This document shows, in pieces, positions 1 through 8,557 of a DNA stretch of 64,000 bases (positions are counted from its first letter, which is position 1; every line of letters begins with the position of its first letter). The DNA comes from Rubripirellula tenax. Lineage in GTDB: Bacteria > Planctomycetota > Planctomycetia > Pirellulales > Pirellulaceae. The position numbers and the translations under genes are program-made. The notes beneath the pieces were generated by a model, which saw nothing but the letters and a program-made list of their open reading frames with translations, had not been told where the DNA came from and ran no database searches. The DNA lies in the NCBI RefSeq assembly GCF_007860125.1, contig NZ_SJPW01000002.1:1279768-1343767 (forward strand), written 5' to 3'.

Positions 1-1983
1 GCGGGCCATCAAATTGGAATCTTCGCATTCGTATAAAATCACCAGCGCGCCAACGCGATCACCTTCGCCGTAACGGGCGCCCGTGATTCGCACGGTTGGC
101 ACTTGCGTATCGACGACCACGACAATGTCAGGCGTCTCACCGGACAACGGCCGAGGGCTGGCCAGTCCGTTTTTACCAACGACCACGATCCGGTAGCCAA
201 ACACACCTTCTTCACGCGTCTCGATGTCAAACGGGCTGGATCGGTCCGGGTCGCTACCCCACAGTTTCCACGATCGCCCCTCGTCGACGCTGCCGTACAG
301 TTCGATCGCGTCAACGCCTTGGCTGCCGACGGCTTCCAATTCGTAGGCCAAACTGAATCGCAGTCCCTCACTGTAGCGAACGGGAACGCGAGCCGACAAC
401 GACGAAGGCTCCGGTGCATTGGGACGTGCGCTGCGATAGTCGACGGGCGGCTTCGGTGACAAACGAGGCGACGGTGCCGGGGTGTCTTCTCGCTTGGGTG
501 GCACGGCACTTTGTTCGGACAATGGCCGCATCGCCTCGGAAAGCGTTCGCGAAGGCCCCAGTGTTGGTGCCTCGTCGGCTGTCGGCGCAGGGATCGACTC
601 CGGAATCTTCCGCGCGTTCGGATCCGCTTGGCCGTCGGGTGCGGGAATGGATTCGGGCGCGGCCGGGTTGGACGGCGCCGCCAATCCGAAACCACTGGTG
701 ATCTGATCCAACGAAGCCGGTGGCGGCAAAATGCTTTCGGCCGGACCGGGGGCAACCTGTTCCGGAGACGTCGGAAAGGGAGCCGGCGTCGCGTAGATCG
801 ACGGCGCATCGATTGGCGGCGTGTTGGCGGGCGGCGTTTGCGTTGGACGGCTGGGCGGTGCGAACAACTGGTCCGTCATGCTTGCCGGTTCCGGCGGCGG
901 AATCAGTTCCGGAATCGATGGCGATGGCAAGGCACCGCCGTTTCCTTGTGGTCCCGGGAAAGCGGCACCGCGAAAGTTGTTCAGGCCGCGCTGCGGTGCT
1001 GCGGTTGCCGGCGAGTATCCTTGGGCATATCCATGTGCGGTCGCGTGTTGCTGCTTTTGTGGCGCACGGCGACGATCCAGCGCGATCACGGGACCAGACA
1101 CTGCCATCGCATCGACGGCTTCGGATTCACGAAGCCGGTACGGGGTTGCCCGCGCGTCGACGCCACCGGGCAGCATCGCGTAACGATGTTCGGGCGGTGC
1201 TTCGGCAATGCGAGGCAATTGTACCAATTTGTTGGCAAAGTTCTGGTTGCCCGCAGTGTCCGTGACGACCAACTGCAACGAGAGCTGTTGCCAGGCTTTA
1301 CTCGGCGTGAATCCGATGCGTCCGTCCGCCGGCAATTGGGTCAAGTCGACTTCCTGCCACGTTCGATCCGTATCGGTGAAGTACCGAAGCTGCATCGTTT
1401 TCAGCGGGGTCGCGTCTTCGATCAGCATTTGGACGTCGACGTGACCATCCGCATCCGCTTCGGCGACGACTTCGGCACGCGGTTTTGCAGTATCGACGAA
1501 CACCTTCAACTGCGGCGACACGGTGCTGGAAAGCGTCGCCAATCCAGTGGGTTTGGCGGTCCGGGTGGCGAACCAGTACTCGCCGTCCTCGCCAGCCGTG
1601 AACTCGAACTGCTTGGCCTGGTCGCTGCCATCAGCCTGACGGTCGGGCCGTTTCGATTCGATCAGTTTCCAAGCATCGGAGGGGCCGCGGCTGACGAACA
1701 ACTGGACTTCGATGGCATCGTTGCCGGTCACGTCGATGGTGTAGGGAATCGTGAAGGTTCGCGATCCCAGCACGAAGCTGTCGGGGCTGGGGGCTGCCAA
1801 CACGGGCTCGATCGAGGCCGAAGCCACCGAGCCGCTCACCTCGACAGCCGACGCAGTGTTGATCAGCATACTGGTGTTGATAGACATACCTGTGCCGATC
1901 AGCCCGAACGTCGAACCGATCTCACCGACACCCCAGATGGCGGCTAGGACAGCAAGCAGCTTCGCTTTCTTTGCGATTTGCAT
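1..1983 (-). CDS. Secreted proline-rich hypothetical protein, C-terminus off the window
   Basis: I do not recognise a family. The frame is open for 661 codons from an ATG at 1983 to the window edge, so the C-terminus is missing. Residues 1-25 look like a signal peptide (MQIAKKAKLLAVLAAIWGVG), so export is inferred. Residues 50-290 have the alternating hydrophobic pattern of beta-sandwich (Ig/FN3-like) repeats. A proline/alanine-rich linker follows at about 300-500, with repeated 'ESIPAP'-type stretches, and then more beta-type sequence with phrases such as 'YGSVDEGRSWKLWG'. It is divergent from mnmG, with about 180 bases between the two starts. The antisense frames are also open, which is a GC-bias artefact. 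A role at the cell envelope is only a guess. Confidence 0.75.
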   Translation of the reverse strand, partial: MQIAKKAKLLAVLAAIWGVGEIGSTFGLIGTGMSINTSMLINTASAVEVSGSVASASIEPVLAAPSPDSFVLGSRTFTIPYTIDVTGNDAIEVQLFVSRGPSDAWKLIESKRPDRQADGSDQAKQFEFTAGEDGEYWFATRTAKPTGLATLSSTVSPQLKVFVDTAKPRAEVVAEADADGHVDVQMLIEDATPLKTMQLRYFTDTDRTWQEVDLTQLPADGRIGFTPSKAWQQLSLQLVVTDTAGNQNFANKLVQLPRIAEAPPEHRYAMLPGGVDARATPYRLRESEAVDAMAVSGPVIALDRRRAPQKQQHATAHGYAQGYSPATAAPQRGLNNFRGAAFPGPQGNGGALPSPSIPELIPPPEPASMTDQLFAPPSRPTQTPPANTPPIDAPSIYATPAPFPTSPEQVAPGPAESILPPPASLDQITSGFGLAAPSNPAAPESIPAPDGQADPNARKIPESIPAPTADEAPTLGPSRTLSEAMRPLSEQSAVPPKREDTPAPSPRLSPKPPVDYRSARPNAPEPSSLSARVPVRYSEGLRFSLAYELEAVGSQGVDAIELYGSVDEGRSWKLWGSDPDRSSPFDIETREEGVFGYRIVVVGKNGLASPRPLSGETPDIVVVVDTQVPTVRITGARYGEGDRVGALVILYECEDSNLMAR

Positions 1984-2159
1984 CTTGTCGGCCAAGCCTC
2001 AATCGGGAAACACTGTGTAAGAACGATTGATCGACGTGCGAAATCGATCCGGGGGCTGGCGTGTCGACGCAGTCCCTCTGTTTCGAATTCGACCATTTCA
2101 CGACAGTTTCTTTAAGAAAACCGCACTTAACTCGATTCCGCGAAATCACTGCGAAATTC

Positions 2160-3977
2160 ATGACCGCTATCGTTTATCACTACGACGTCGTCGTCATCGG
2201 AGCCGGACATGCCGGGACCGAAGCGGCTGCTGCGGCGGCCCGTTTGGGCGCCAAGACGGCGCTGCTGACGACGAACTTAGACACTGTCGGTCAAATGTCG
2301 TGCAATCCGGCCATCGGTGGAGTCGCCAAGGGTCAGATCGTTCGCGAAGTCGACGCGATGGGCGGTTTGATGGGTGAAGCCATCGATGCAACGGGCATCC
2401 AATTTCGGATGCTCAACCGCCGCAAAGGCCCGGCCATGCACAGCCCCCGCGCCCAAGCCGACAAGCGGGCGTACCAGTCGTACATCAAGGCCAAGATCGA
2501 AACCCAGCACAATCTTGACCTTCGGCAAGAAACGGTCGAAGACATAGTGACCGAAACGGTCGGCGACCGTGAACGCATTGTAGGCGTCAAGGTTCGCGGC
2601 GATGCGATCTACCGAGCCTCGGCCGTCGTCCTAACCACCGGCACGTTCCTGCAAGCCATCATGCACGTCGGCACGGCGCAAACAGCCGGGGGCAGGGGAG
2701 GGGAGGGCACAACGTCGGGCATCAGCGGCGCGCTGGACCGACTCGGCTTCGAAGTCGAAAGGTTCAAGACCGGCACGCCCGCGCGCTTGAACGCGCGAAC
2801 GATCGATTACTCGAACCTGGAAGAACAACCCGGCGATGACGACCCGCAAGCGTTCTCGTTCCTGACGGACAAGTTGAACGTTCAACAAGTTCCCTGTCAC
2901 ATCACCTACACCAATGAAGCGGTTCACGATTTGGTCCGAGCGAACCTGGATCGCGCGCCGATCTACAGCGGCCAAATCAGCTCAACCGGGCCTCGGTATT
3001 GCCCATCGATCGAAGACAAAGTCGTGCGTTTTGCTGACAAGTCGCAACACCAACTTTTCTTGGAACCCGAAGGCCATCACACGCAAGAAGTTTACGTCAA
3101 CGGCATCTCGACCAGCCTGCCGCGCGACGTTCAAGATCAGATGTTCAAAAAAATTGTGGGCCTCGAGAACGCATCCATCATGCGATATGGGTATGCCGTC
3201 GAATACGACTTCTGTCCACCGACCCAGTTGTGGCCTCACTTGGAAGCCAAGTCGACCGGCGGTTTGTTCTTTGCCGGTCAAATCAACGGCACGACGGGAT
3301 ACGAGGAAGCCGCCGGGCAAGGGCTGATCGCCGGTGCGAATGCGGCATTAACGGTTGCCGGGAAACCGACTTGGATCCCGACTCGCGATCAAGCCTATAT
3401 CGGCGTGTTGGTCGACGATTTGGTAACGGCCGGAACCGACGAGCCCTACCGAATGTTTACCAGCCGAGCCGAATACCGATTGTTGCTACGGCAAGATAAC
3501 GCTGATCGTCGATTGACCGGCGATGCGGATGCCCTCGGGCTGATCACGGCCGATCGACGCGAAAGGTTCGCGACGAAACTGGAACACATCGATCGTGCGA
3601 TCGCCATTTTGAAAGCGGCCCGCATCGATCGCGCGCCTGGCGACGTTTACTTGCGCCGACCCGAAATTGATTGGTCGGCGATGTGCGCGTTGGTGCCGGA
3701 ATTGTCCGTGATTGATAAATCGGCCGCTGAACAAGTTGTGCACGACGTGAAGTACGAGGGGTACATCAGTCGGCAAAAATTGGAAGTCGAGAAGCAACAC
3801 CGATTGGCCGATAAGCGAATCCCCACATCGTTCGATTACCAGAAAATTTCAGCGCTGCGAAACGAGGCACGCGAAAAGCTATCGAAGGTCCGACCGTTGT
3901 CCTTGGACCAAGCCAAACGCATCAGCGGAATCACACCGGCCGATATCGCATTGGTGATGGCGCACCTGGATCATTAG
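2160..3977 (+). CDS. mnmG: tRNA uridine-5-carboxymethylaminomethyl modification enzyme MnmG (GidA)
   Basis: FAD-dependent partner of MnmE (GTPase). Together they install the carboxymethylaminomethyl group on wobble U34 of certain tRNAs in the cytoplasm. The N-terminus carries the Rossmann FAD motif G14-A-G16-H-A-G19, followed by NPAIGGVAKG, the family signature GGRGGEGTTSG and the C-terminal ISGITPADIALVMAHL segment. At 605 residues it is slightly shorter than typical MnmG (about 620-630). The frame is open upstream to 2061, but the extra 33 residues are not family-like, so I chose the ATG at 2160. mnmE and rsmG are not next to it. Identification is secure. Confidence 0.97.
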   Translation: MTAIVYHYDVVVIGAGHAGTEAAAAAARLGAKTALLTTNLDTVGQMSCNPAIGGVAKGQIVREVDAMGGLMGEAIDATGIQFRMLNRRKGPAMHSPRAQADKRAYQSYIKAKIETQHNLDLRQETVEDIVTETVGDRERIVGVKVRGDAIYRASAVVLTTGTFLQAIMHVGTAQTAGGRGGEGTTSGISGALDRLGFEVERFKTGTPARLNARTIDYSNLEEQPGDDDPQAFSFLTDKLNVQQVPCHITYTNEAVHDLVRANLDRAPIYSGQISSTGPRYCPSIEDKVVRFADKSQHQLFLEPEGHHTQEVYVNGISTSLPRDVQDQMFKKIVGLENASIMRYGYAVEYDFCPPTQLWPHLEAKSTGGLFFAGQINGTTGYEEAAGQGLIAGANAALTVAGKPTWIPTRDQAYIGVLVDDLVTAGTDEPYRMFTSRAEYRLLLRQDNADRRLTGDADALGLITADRRERFATKLEHIDRAIAILKAARIDRAPGDVYLRRPEIDWSAMCALVPELSVIDKSAAEQVVHDVKYEGYISRQKLEVEKQHRLADKRIPTSFDYQKISALRNEAREKLSKVRPLSLDQAKRISGITPADIALVMAHLDH

Positions 3978-4136
3978 CAGCGATCGGTTTGCGGGGCGAG
4001 ACAACAACGAGTCGTGGCTATCAGACGCCCGCACAGTTTGAATCCACTCAACCCGGCCAATGTTAAGACTTGGGCGCGCTGGGGATCTGGTCACCACCTC
4101 AGACTGCTCGAAAAATAGCCTCTGCCCGTCCCGTCC

Positions 4137-4168
4137 CTTGGCTTGGCTTGGCTTGGCTTGGCTTGGCT
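4137..4168. repeat. Six tandem CTTGG pentamers
   Basis: Six exact copies of CTTGG plus a partial CT run from 4137 to 4168. They lie in the gene-free stretch between mnmG and the response regulator (3978-4833). Pentamer arrays slip easily during replication, so copy number may vary between strains. No gene covers the array convincingly: the short minus-strand frames through it encode the repeat as SQAKPSQAKP-type sequence and lack any family resemblance. Confidence 0.85.
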
Positions 4169-4494
4169 GTAGCAATGGAAGCTTGGCAAAGATGTTCCGG
4201 AAGACTTCGTTGACAGCGAGTCACCCGAGTTTAAGCTAAAGTTTTCCCCGCTTTTCGATAGTGAATTCGACACCCATGGCAAGCCTGCGTCGGCTTTCCT
4301 GGGTACGCCTTGGGAAACGCCAAAAAAACTGATCGAAGCAAACGCTAGCAAATAACACTATCAGGGCCGGCAATCAAAAAACTTTTGCCCTGGTTCACGG
4401 GTTTTGCGGTAAGTCGAATGTTTCTATTGACTTACGGCTTTCAAATCGATCTTGACCGGATCTGACGAATCGATAGAATTCGGCGATGAGGCAA

Positions 4495-4770
4495 GCTTGG
4501 CAAGGCAGAGAGGCTCGGAGCTTCTTGTCGCCTGCGTTCTTCACGCAGTCTGCCACCTCCCGACGATGTAAGCGGGAAAGTGGTAGTGCGGTAGGAACGG
4601 CAAGTTTGCTAGATGAGGGCTTACGGTGAATGGCCGGTCTGGCTTGTACGCAGAGGATGCGTAGGTGTGATCGGTCGGGCGGATTGCCAACAGGGGCATT
4701 CCTACCTTCACCCAATGTCCGCTTCGGTACGACGATCCACGCGGTGCTGCTACAGCTCAGTGCGGGAAAG
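4495..4770. other. Intergenic element with nested inverted repeats, possible structured RNA or dispersed repeat
   Basis: This is part of the 856-base gene-free gap 3978-4833. Seen directly: ggcaga (4504-4509) pairs with tctgcc (4549-4554) around an inner hairpin ctgcgt/acgcag (4532-4537/4543-4548, loop tcttc). A second hairpin is tacgca/tgcgta (4647-4652/4658-4663, loop gagga). A long-range pair is ggtaggaa (4590-4597) with ttcctacc (4699-4706). ggtgaa (4625-4630) can alternatively pair with ttcacc (4707-4712). A 106-codon minus-strand frame (4395-4715) crosses the element but looks like a by-product. Similar stretches seem familiar from Rhodopirellula intergenic regions, but that is memory and not a search. 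The rest of the gap shows no gene. Confidence 0.45.
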
Positions 4771-4833
4771 ACATGTCGAAGCCAAGTTTCACTCTGAAAA
4801 ACGGCTAGTCATGCAGGGAGGATGGTTTCTGCC

Positions 4834-5421
4834 ATGACCACTAAAACGGTCTTCACGACAGGCGAAGCGGCCAAGATTTGTAAAGTCAGCCAGCAAACGA
4901 TCATTCGTTGTTTCGACAACGGGTCGCTTAAAGGCTTTCGAGTTCCCGGAAGTAAGTTCCGCCGGATCCCTCGTGAACAGCTTTATCTGTTCATGCGCGA
5001 CAACGGAATTCCCACCGATGCACTTGAAAGCGGAAAGAAAAAACTGCTGATCGTCGACGACGACCAAGATTTGGTCGACTTGATGAAAGACGGCTTCGAA
5101 CGCGATGCGCGATTCGAAATCCGAACGGCCAACAACGGCTTCGACGCCGGAATGGGCGTCAAAGAGTTTCGACCCGACTTGGTCGTGTTGGACGTCATGC
5201 TTCCCGATATCAACGGAAAAGAAGTCTGCCAACGCGTTCGCAACGATCCGACGATGGACATGGTGAAAATCCTGTGCATCTCGGGGATGGTCGAACACAG
5301 CAAGGTTGACGCACTGAAGGCGGCGGGCGCGAACGATTTCATGCAGAAACCGTTTTCGATCGACGACTTGGTCAGCCGCGCATGCGACTTGCTCGAAATT
5401 GATCGCGGTGTGATCAACTGA
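4834..5421 (+). CDS. Response regulator with N-terminal excisionase-type HTH
   Basis: A two-domain cytoplasmic regulator of 195 residues. Residues 6-52 form a MerR/excisionase-like winged HTH (TTGEAAKICKVSQQTIIRCF, then GFRVPGSKFRRIP). Residues 68-190 are a receiver domain with acidic D75/D76, phospho-acceptor D120 in LVVLDVML, S150 and K172 in MQKPF. The order, DNA-binding domain first, is the reverse of the usual OmpR/NarL layout. GGGAGG at 4816-4821 sits 12 bases before the ATG at 4834. The alternative ATG at 4822 directly abuts it and is unlikely. The following histidine kinase begins 22 bases downstream and is the likely partner. Target genes are unknown. Confidence 0.9.
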   Translation: MTTKTVFTTGEAAKICKVSQQTIIRCFDNGSLKGFRVPGSKFRRIPREQLYLFMRDNGIPTDALESGKKKLLIVDDDQDLVDLMKDGFERDARFEIRTANNGFDAGMGVKEFRPDLVVLDVMLPDINGKEVCQRVRNDPTMDMVKILCISGMVEHSKVDALKAAGANDFMQKPFSIDDLVSRACDLLEIDRGVIN

Positions 5422-5443
5422 TCGATTCGAACCGATAGCGAAA

Positions 5444-6727
5444 TTGGCAAACCGCAACGAAACTGACGCCGCGAACCGTAGTCAAGATAGGACGAGCCCA
5501 ACAGGGTTTTTGCCCTGTTTGCGGCGCGGTTCGGACCGTTGGTGGTTGCCGCGAAGTCCCGAAGCCACCGAGGCCATCGGGTCGCTATTGGTTCATCTCG
5601 GTCGAGGTTCGGCGATCAACGATTCGCTGCGGTCTCGCGTCGCTCGGGCAATCCAATCCGACCCGCCGTTGCTGATTTTTGCTGCGCTGGGTTGGACCGA
5701 TGAACAAGCCGACCCAGCCGATTTGGCCGATTGGTTGATCGATCACGCGATGTCCCGATTTGCCAACGGTGACGCGTTCCTTGGCCCGCCCACGATCAGC
5801 GATGCCACCCGATCGACCTGGCAAAAACTCTACGCACACTTCCGTGTGTTGCCACTCGATCGATGGATGGACGATGCCGCGCTCTGGCTAGAAGCTGGCG
5901 GCCCCAAAGTGTCACAAACCTGGCAACACCAATGGCCACGGATCGTCGCGACCACCAACGGAAAGATGCCCACCGAGGCCACCGTTTCCGACGACATGTT
6001 GGGACAGTTGGCGAGAGCGATGGAGCACGCCCGAACTTTGGACGGTTCCTTCGATCGTGTGCTGTTGCGAAGCAAACTTGGCGCGATGAAACAGCTTGCC
6101 TACGGTTTGAGCCACGAGATCAACAATCCGTTGGCCAACATATCCACACGGGCCCAACAACTACAGCGGGGCGAGACCAATCCGTCTCGCGTCGCCACGC
6201 TTCAGCGAATTGTGGACCAGGTCTATCGCGCTCATGAGATGATTTCCGACCTGATGTTTTTCGCCAACCCGCCGGCGGCGATCCGGTCCCGGTGTGATTT
6301 GAATCCGATCCTTCATCAAGTCGCCGAATCGTTTCGCGATGAAGCGAATCGGCAATCGATCCGATTAGAAGTTGCGACACCCGACGATGCGACCGAAGTG
6401 GTTGTCGACGAAAAGATGATGACCGAAGCAATCACTGCACTCGTGCGAAACGCGGTCGATGCAGTGGGTTGCCAAGGCACCATCGTCCTGTCGCTGGTCC
6501 GCGAGTCAGGCCGAATCATGATCCATGTGGCCGATAGCGGTCCCGGCTTGTCGGAATCGGCGCGTCTGCATGCTTTTGATCCGTTCTTCAGTGGACGAGA
6601 AGCGGGACGGGGCCTTGGGATGGGACTGTGTCGCGCGTACCGTATCGCCCGCTTGCACTTGGGCGACGTCATATTGGCGGGCGGTCCGATCGGATGCGTG
6701 ACAACGATCACGCTGAACGACCACTAG
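5444..6727 (+). CDS. Soluble sensor histidine kinase
   Basis: Autophosphorylating kinase of 427 residues, presumably paired with the regulator immediately upstream. H224 lies in the dimerisation H-box (AYGLSHEINNPLANI). The ATPase part has N336 in the N-box, the G1 motif DSGPGL (364-369), FDPFFSG (379-384) and G2 GRGLGMGL (388-395). Residues 1-200 are helical, with no membrane segment and no PAS or GAF domain that I recognise, so the signal is probably cytoplasmic. Short phrases such as SRVARAIQSDPPLLIFAA hint at a degenerate HDOD-like fold (weak). The frame opens at a TTG (5444). No ATG occurs before the conserved part, so the exact start is uncertain. Confidence 0.88.
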   Translation: MANRNETDAANRSQDRTSPTGFLPCLRRGSDRWWLPRSPEATEAIGSLLVHLGRGSAINDSLRSRVARAIQSDPPLLIFAALGWTDEQADPADLADWLIDHAMSRFANGDAFLGPPTISDATRSTWQKLYAHFRVLPLDRWMDDAALWLEAGGPKVSQTWQHQWPRIVATTNGKMPTEATVSDDMLGQLARAMEHARTLDGSFDRVLLRSKLGAMKQLAYGLSHEINNPLANISTRAQQLQRGETNPSRVATLQRIVDQVYRAHEMISDLMFFANPPAAIRSRCDLNPILHQVAESFRDEANRQSIRLEVATPDDATEVVVDEKMMTEAITALVRNAVDAVGCQGTIVLSLVRESGRIMIHVADSGPGLSESARLHAFDPFFSGREAGRGLGMGLCRAYRIARLHLGDVILAGGPIGCVTTITLNDH

Positions 6728-6827
6728 GATCGCGGCAGTAACCTTAAACGTGCGACGATCGCGGACTTGAAGGTCGCCGGCTGGACGTGTCAACTCAATG
6801 CGTCACCCGGTCTTTGGAGATTCAATC

Positions 6828-7040
6828 ATGCAAGCTGAACTCAGGAAAGGGCTGAGTGTGCGTCCGTTTGTTCCCTTCACGGTAGTCATGAGCGACGGGA
6901 CACACATCACGATCAAGCATCCCGAAACTGCCTAGCTGACCAAGCACTGGTTGTACGTAACAACCGATGGTGGTGAAACGACCGAACACCTGTACTTGTT
7001 ACACGTCGCTCGAATCCAGCGGCACGAGCAGCCGGCTTGA
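6828..7040 (+). pseudogene. Small planctomycete-type protein gene broken by an in-frame TAG
   Basis: An ATG at 6828 lies 8 bases after a good ribosome site (GGAGA, 6816-6820). Codon 36 is TAG (6933-6935), but the same frame continues to a TGA at 7038-7040. Both halves together make one sensible protein of about 70 residues: LRKGLSVRPFVPFTVVMSDG before the stop and LTKHWLYVTTDGGETTEHLY after it. This resembles the short planctomycete proteins (about 70-75 residues, 'RPFxPFTVxMxDG...V.HPE') often seen as single genes of unknown function. Either the gene is dead, the base is a sequencing error, or TAG is read through. The rest of 6728-7277 shows no gene. Confidence 0.6.
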
Positions 7041-7277
7041 GCGATTCAGTCAGATGTTTCCGCGTAAAGGTTCTGCGGCGTACTGGAGCCGTGAGCTAAC
7101 AGTTTATTGAAAAAGGGGGCTGCTAACGCTCGGCGGCTGACTCGTCTAGATCGAAAAGGCGAACGACCATTCTTTGATCACCGGTACGTGGTCCACCCGA
7201 AGCGTCAAAGCTACACTGTTGTTCGATTCGATGCGGGCCGTCAGAGGTTCCACGTTACACCAACCATTGAGCCTTTC

Positions 7278-7967
7278 GTGAACGATCCGTTTTTTTTGCT
7301 GCTGCTGTTTGGTATTCCGGCGATCAGCGGGTTGGTTTCTCGGCAAATGAGAAAACGGTTTGTCCAGTTTTCGAGCGATCCGATGCCGTTGACCGGTCGG
7401 CAAGCGGCCGAACGAATGCTGTTCGAAAACGGCATCACCGATGTACAAGTTATCTCGACGCCGGGCCAATTGACCGACCACTATGATCCACGCAACAAAA
7501 CGGTGAACCTGAGCCAAGTCGTGTACTCGCAATCCAACGTCGCCGCCGTCGCGGTTGCGACTCATGAATGCGGTCACGCCGTACAGGACGCGACCGGCTA
7601 CGCGATGTTGTCGCTGCGGTCCAAGATGGTGCCAATGTTGAAGGTCAGCAACATTGCATTGCCCGTTTTGGCATTCGGCGGCGCGGCCATTTCTCAAATG
7701 GCAGGCAATCACGGCACGGCGCTGCTGTGTTTTTTCGCACTCGGATTGCCGGCGTTGTTTAGCGTGATCACCTTGCCGGTCGAATTCAACGCTAGCCGAC
7801 GAGCCCTGAATTGGCTCGAGGAAGTTGGCATCGCCAAAGACGAACAATACAGCCGCGCCCGCAAAGCACTTTTCTGGGCGGCGATGACCTATGTGGTCGC
7901 CGCCTTGGGCGCAATCATCCAGGCACTGTACTTCGCCAAAATTTTCCTAGGCCGCGGTCGACGATAA
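7278..7967 (+). CDS. YugP-type membrane zinc metallopeptidase
   Basis: Putative membrane zinc protease of the Zn_peptidase_2 (YugP) family, 229 residues. The zinc motif is H96-E-C-G-H100 within VAVATHECGHAVQDATGYAML. An N-terminal membrane segment (FFLLLLFGIPAISGLV) and hydrophobic stretches around 118-170 and 200-220 place it in the cytoplasmic membrane. The segment LTGRQAAERMLFENGI and the phrase TLPVEFNASRRAL are typical of the family. The frame is open further upstream to a TTG at 7107, but those 57 residues do not resemble YugP, so I chose the GTG at 7278. The substrate is unknown. It stands alone, convergent with the next gene. Confidence 0.88.
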   Translation: MNDPFFLLLLFGIPAISGLVSRQMRKRFVQFSSDPMPLTGRQAAERMLFENGITDVQVISTPGQLTDHYDPRNKTVNLSQVVYSQSNVAAVAVATHECGHAVQDATGYAMLSLRSKMVPMLKVSNIALPVLAFGGAAISQMAGNHGTALLCFFALGLPALFSVITLPVEFNASRRALNWLEEVGIAKDEQYSRARKALFWAAMTYVVAALGAIIQALYFAKIFLGRGRR

Positions 7968-7968
7968 T

Positions 7969-8532
7969 TCAAGTCACCGCATCCGCCAAGTGATCGCGCA
8001 GTCGCCCCATCGTTGGCATGCGCAGGACCATCAAGGCAATCGCGATACCCACAAACACCACGTGTAAGTGTGAGCCGCCGACGAACCAAAGCACGACGTT
8101 GGTGACAGCGCCGCCTTCCAAAGGAGCCGCCACCAGCAGTTGCCGCGTCATGAAGTTAGCGATGACGGGCTGCATTTCAGCGGGCAACCGATCTCCCGGT
8201 TTCGCCGACTCGACAACCTCGGCCAGCGCCGCCGAACGTTCGATTGGGGGTTTGGGAATCAATACGGGCAACAGCATCGACATCACGATCGTTAGCAATC
8301 CCATCCCGCCACCGACCACAAGAAAGATGGTTGGGTCGTTGGCTGCATCCGGTGGCCGGCGCATGATCGCGAACGTCACCACAATGACCGACAACCCGAC
8401 AACCAACGCACCGCAAATCAGTTGGCTGGTTCGCAAAATCGCGAGCAGCGAAGTCGGCGTATTCGGATTGGTGGAATGCGTCGGTGGTTGCGGAGCTTCA
8501 CCGGGCGTTTGAAAGGGATTGACGGAGTTCAT
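7969..8532 (-). CDS. Small four-helix membrane protein, unknown function
   Basis: I do not recognise a family. The protein has 187 residues. Residues 1-28 are polar and proline/asparagine-rich (MNSVNPFQTPGEAPQPP), a leader seen in many planctomycete membrane proteins. About four hydrophobic segments follow (30-52, 66-87, 130-150, 153-173). The frame continues upstream to 8817, but that part is antisense-like to the neighbouring hydrolase, so I chose the ATG at 8532, preceded by AAAGG. It lies 25 bases after the dienelactone hydrolase gene on the same strand and probably shares its transcript. Its stop is one base from the stop of the convergent zinc protease gene. Confidence 0.75.
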   Translation of the reverse strand: MNSVNPFQTPGEAPQPPTHSTNPNTPTSLLAILRTSQLICGALVVGLSVIVVTFAIMRRPPDAANDPTIFLVVGGGMGLLTIVMSMLLPVLIPKPPIERSAALAEVVESAKPGDRLPAEMQPVIANFMTRQLLVAAPLEGGAVTNVVLWFVGGSHLHVVFVGIAIALMVLRMPTMGRLRDHLADAVT

Positions 8533-8557
8533 GGGAAGCGACCTTTCGCCATGGCGA

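Noticed and set aside
39-809. Minus-strand frame of 256 codons
   Set aside because: Different frame within the same secreted-protein gene, with very high arginine and proline; a shadow.
511-1947. Plus-strand open frame of 478 codons opposite the first gene
   Set aside because: Arginine-rich, no family-like sequence and no ribosome site; it is the antisense shadow of the minus-strand gene 1-1983, which has a signal peptide and ordinary composition.
4395-4715. Minus-strand frame of 106 codons over the structured intergenic stretch
   Set aside because: Its sequence follows from the inverted-repeat element and has no protein-like pattern. It may be annotated as a small hypothetical protein in databases, but I regard it as artefact.
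4789-5457. Minus-strand frame of 222 codons opposite the response regulator
   Set aside because: Antisense to a gene with clear HTH and receiver motifs.
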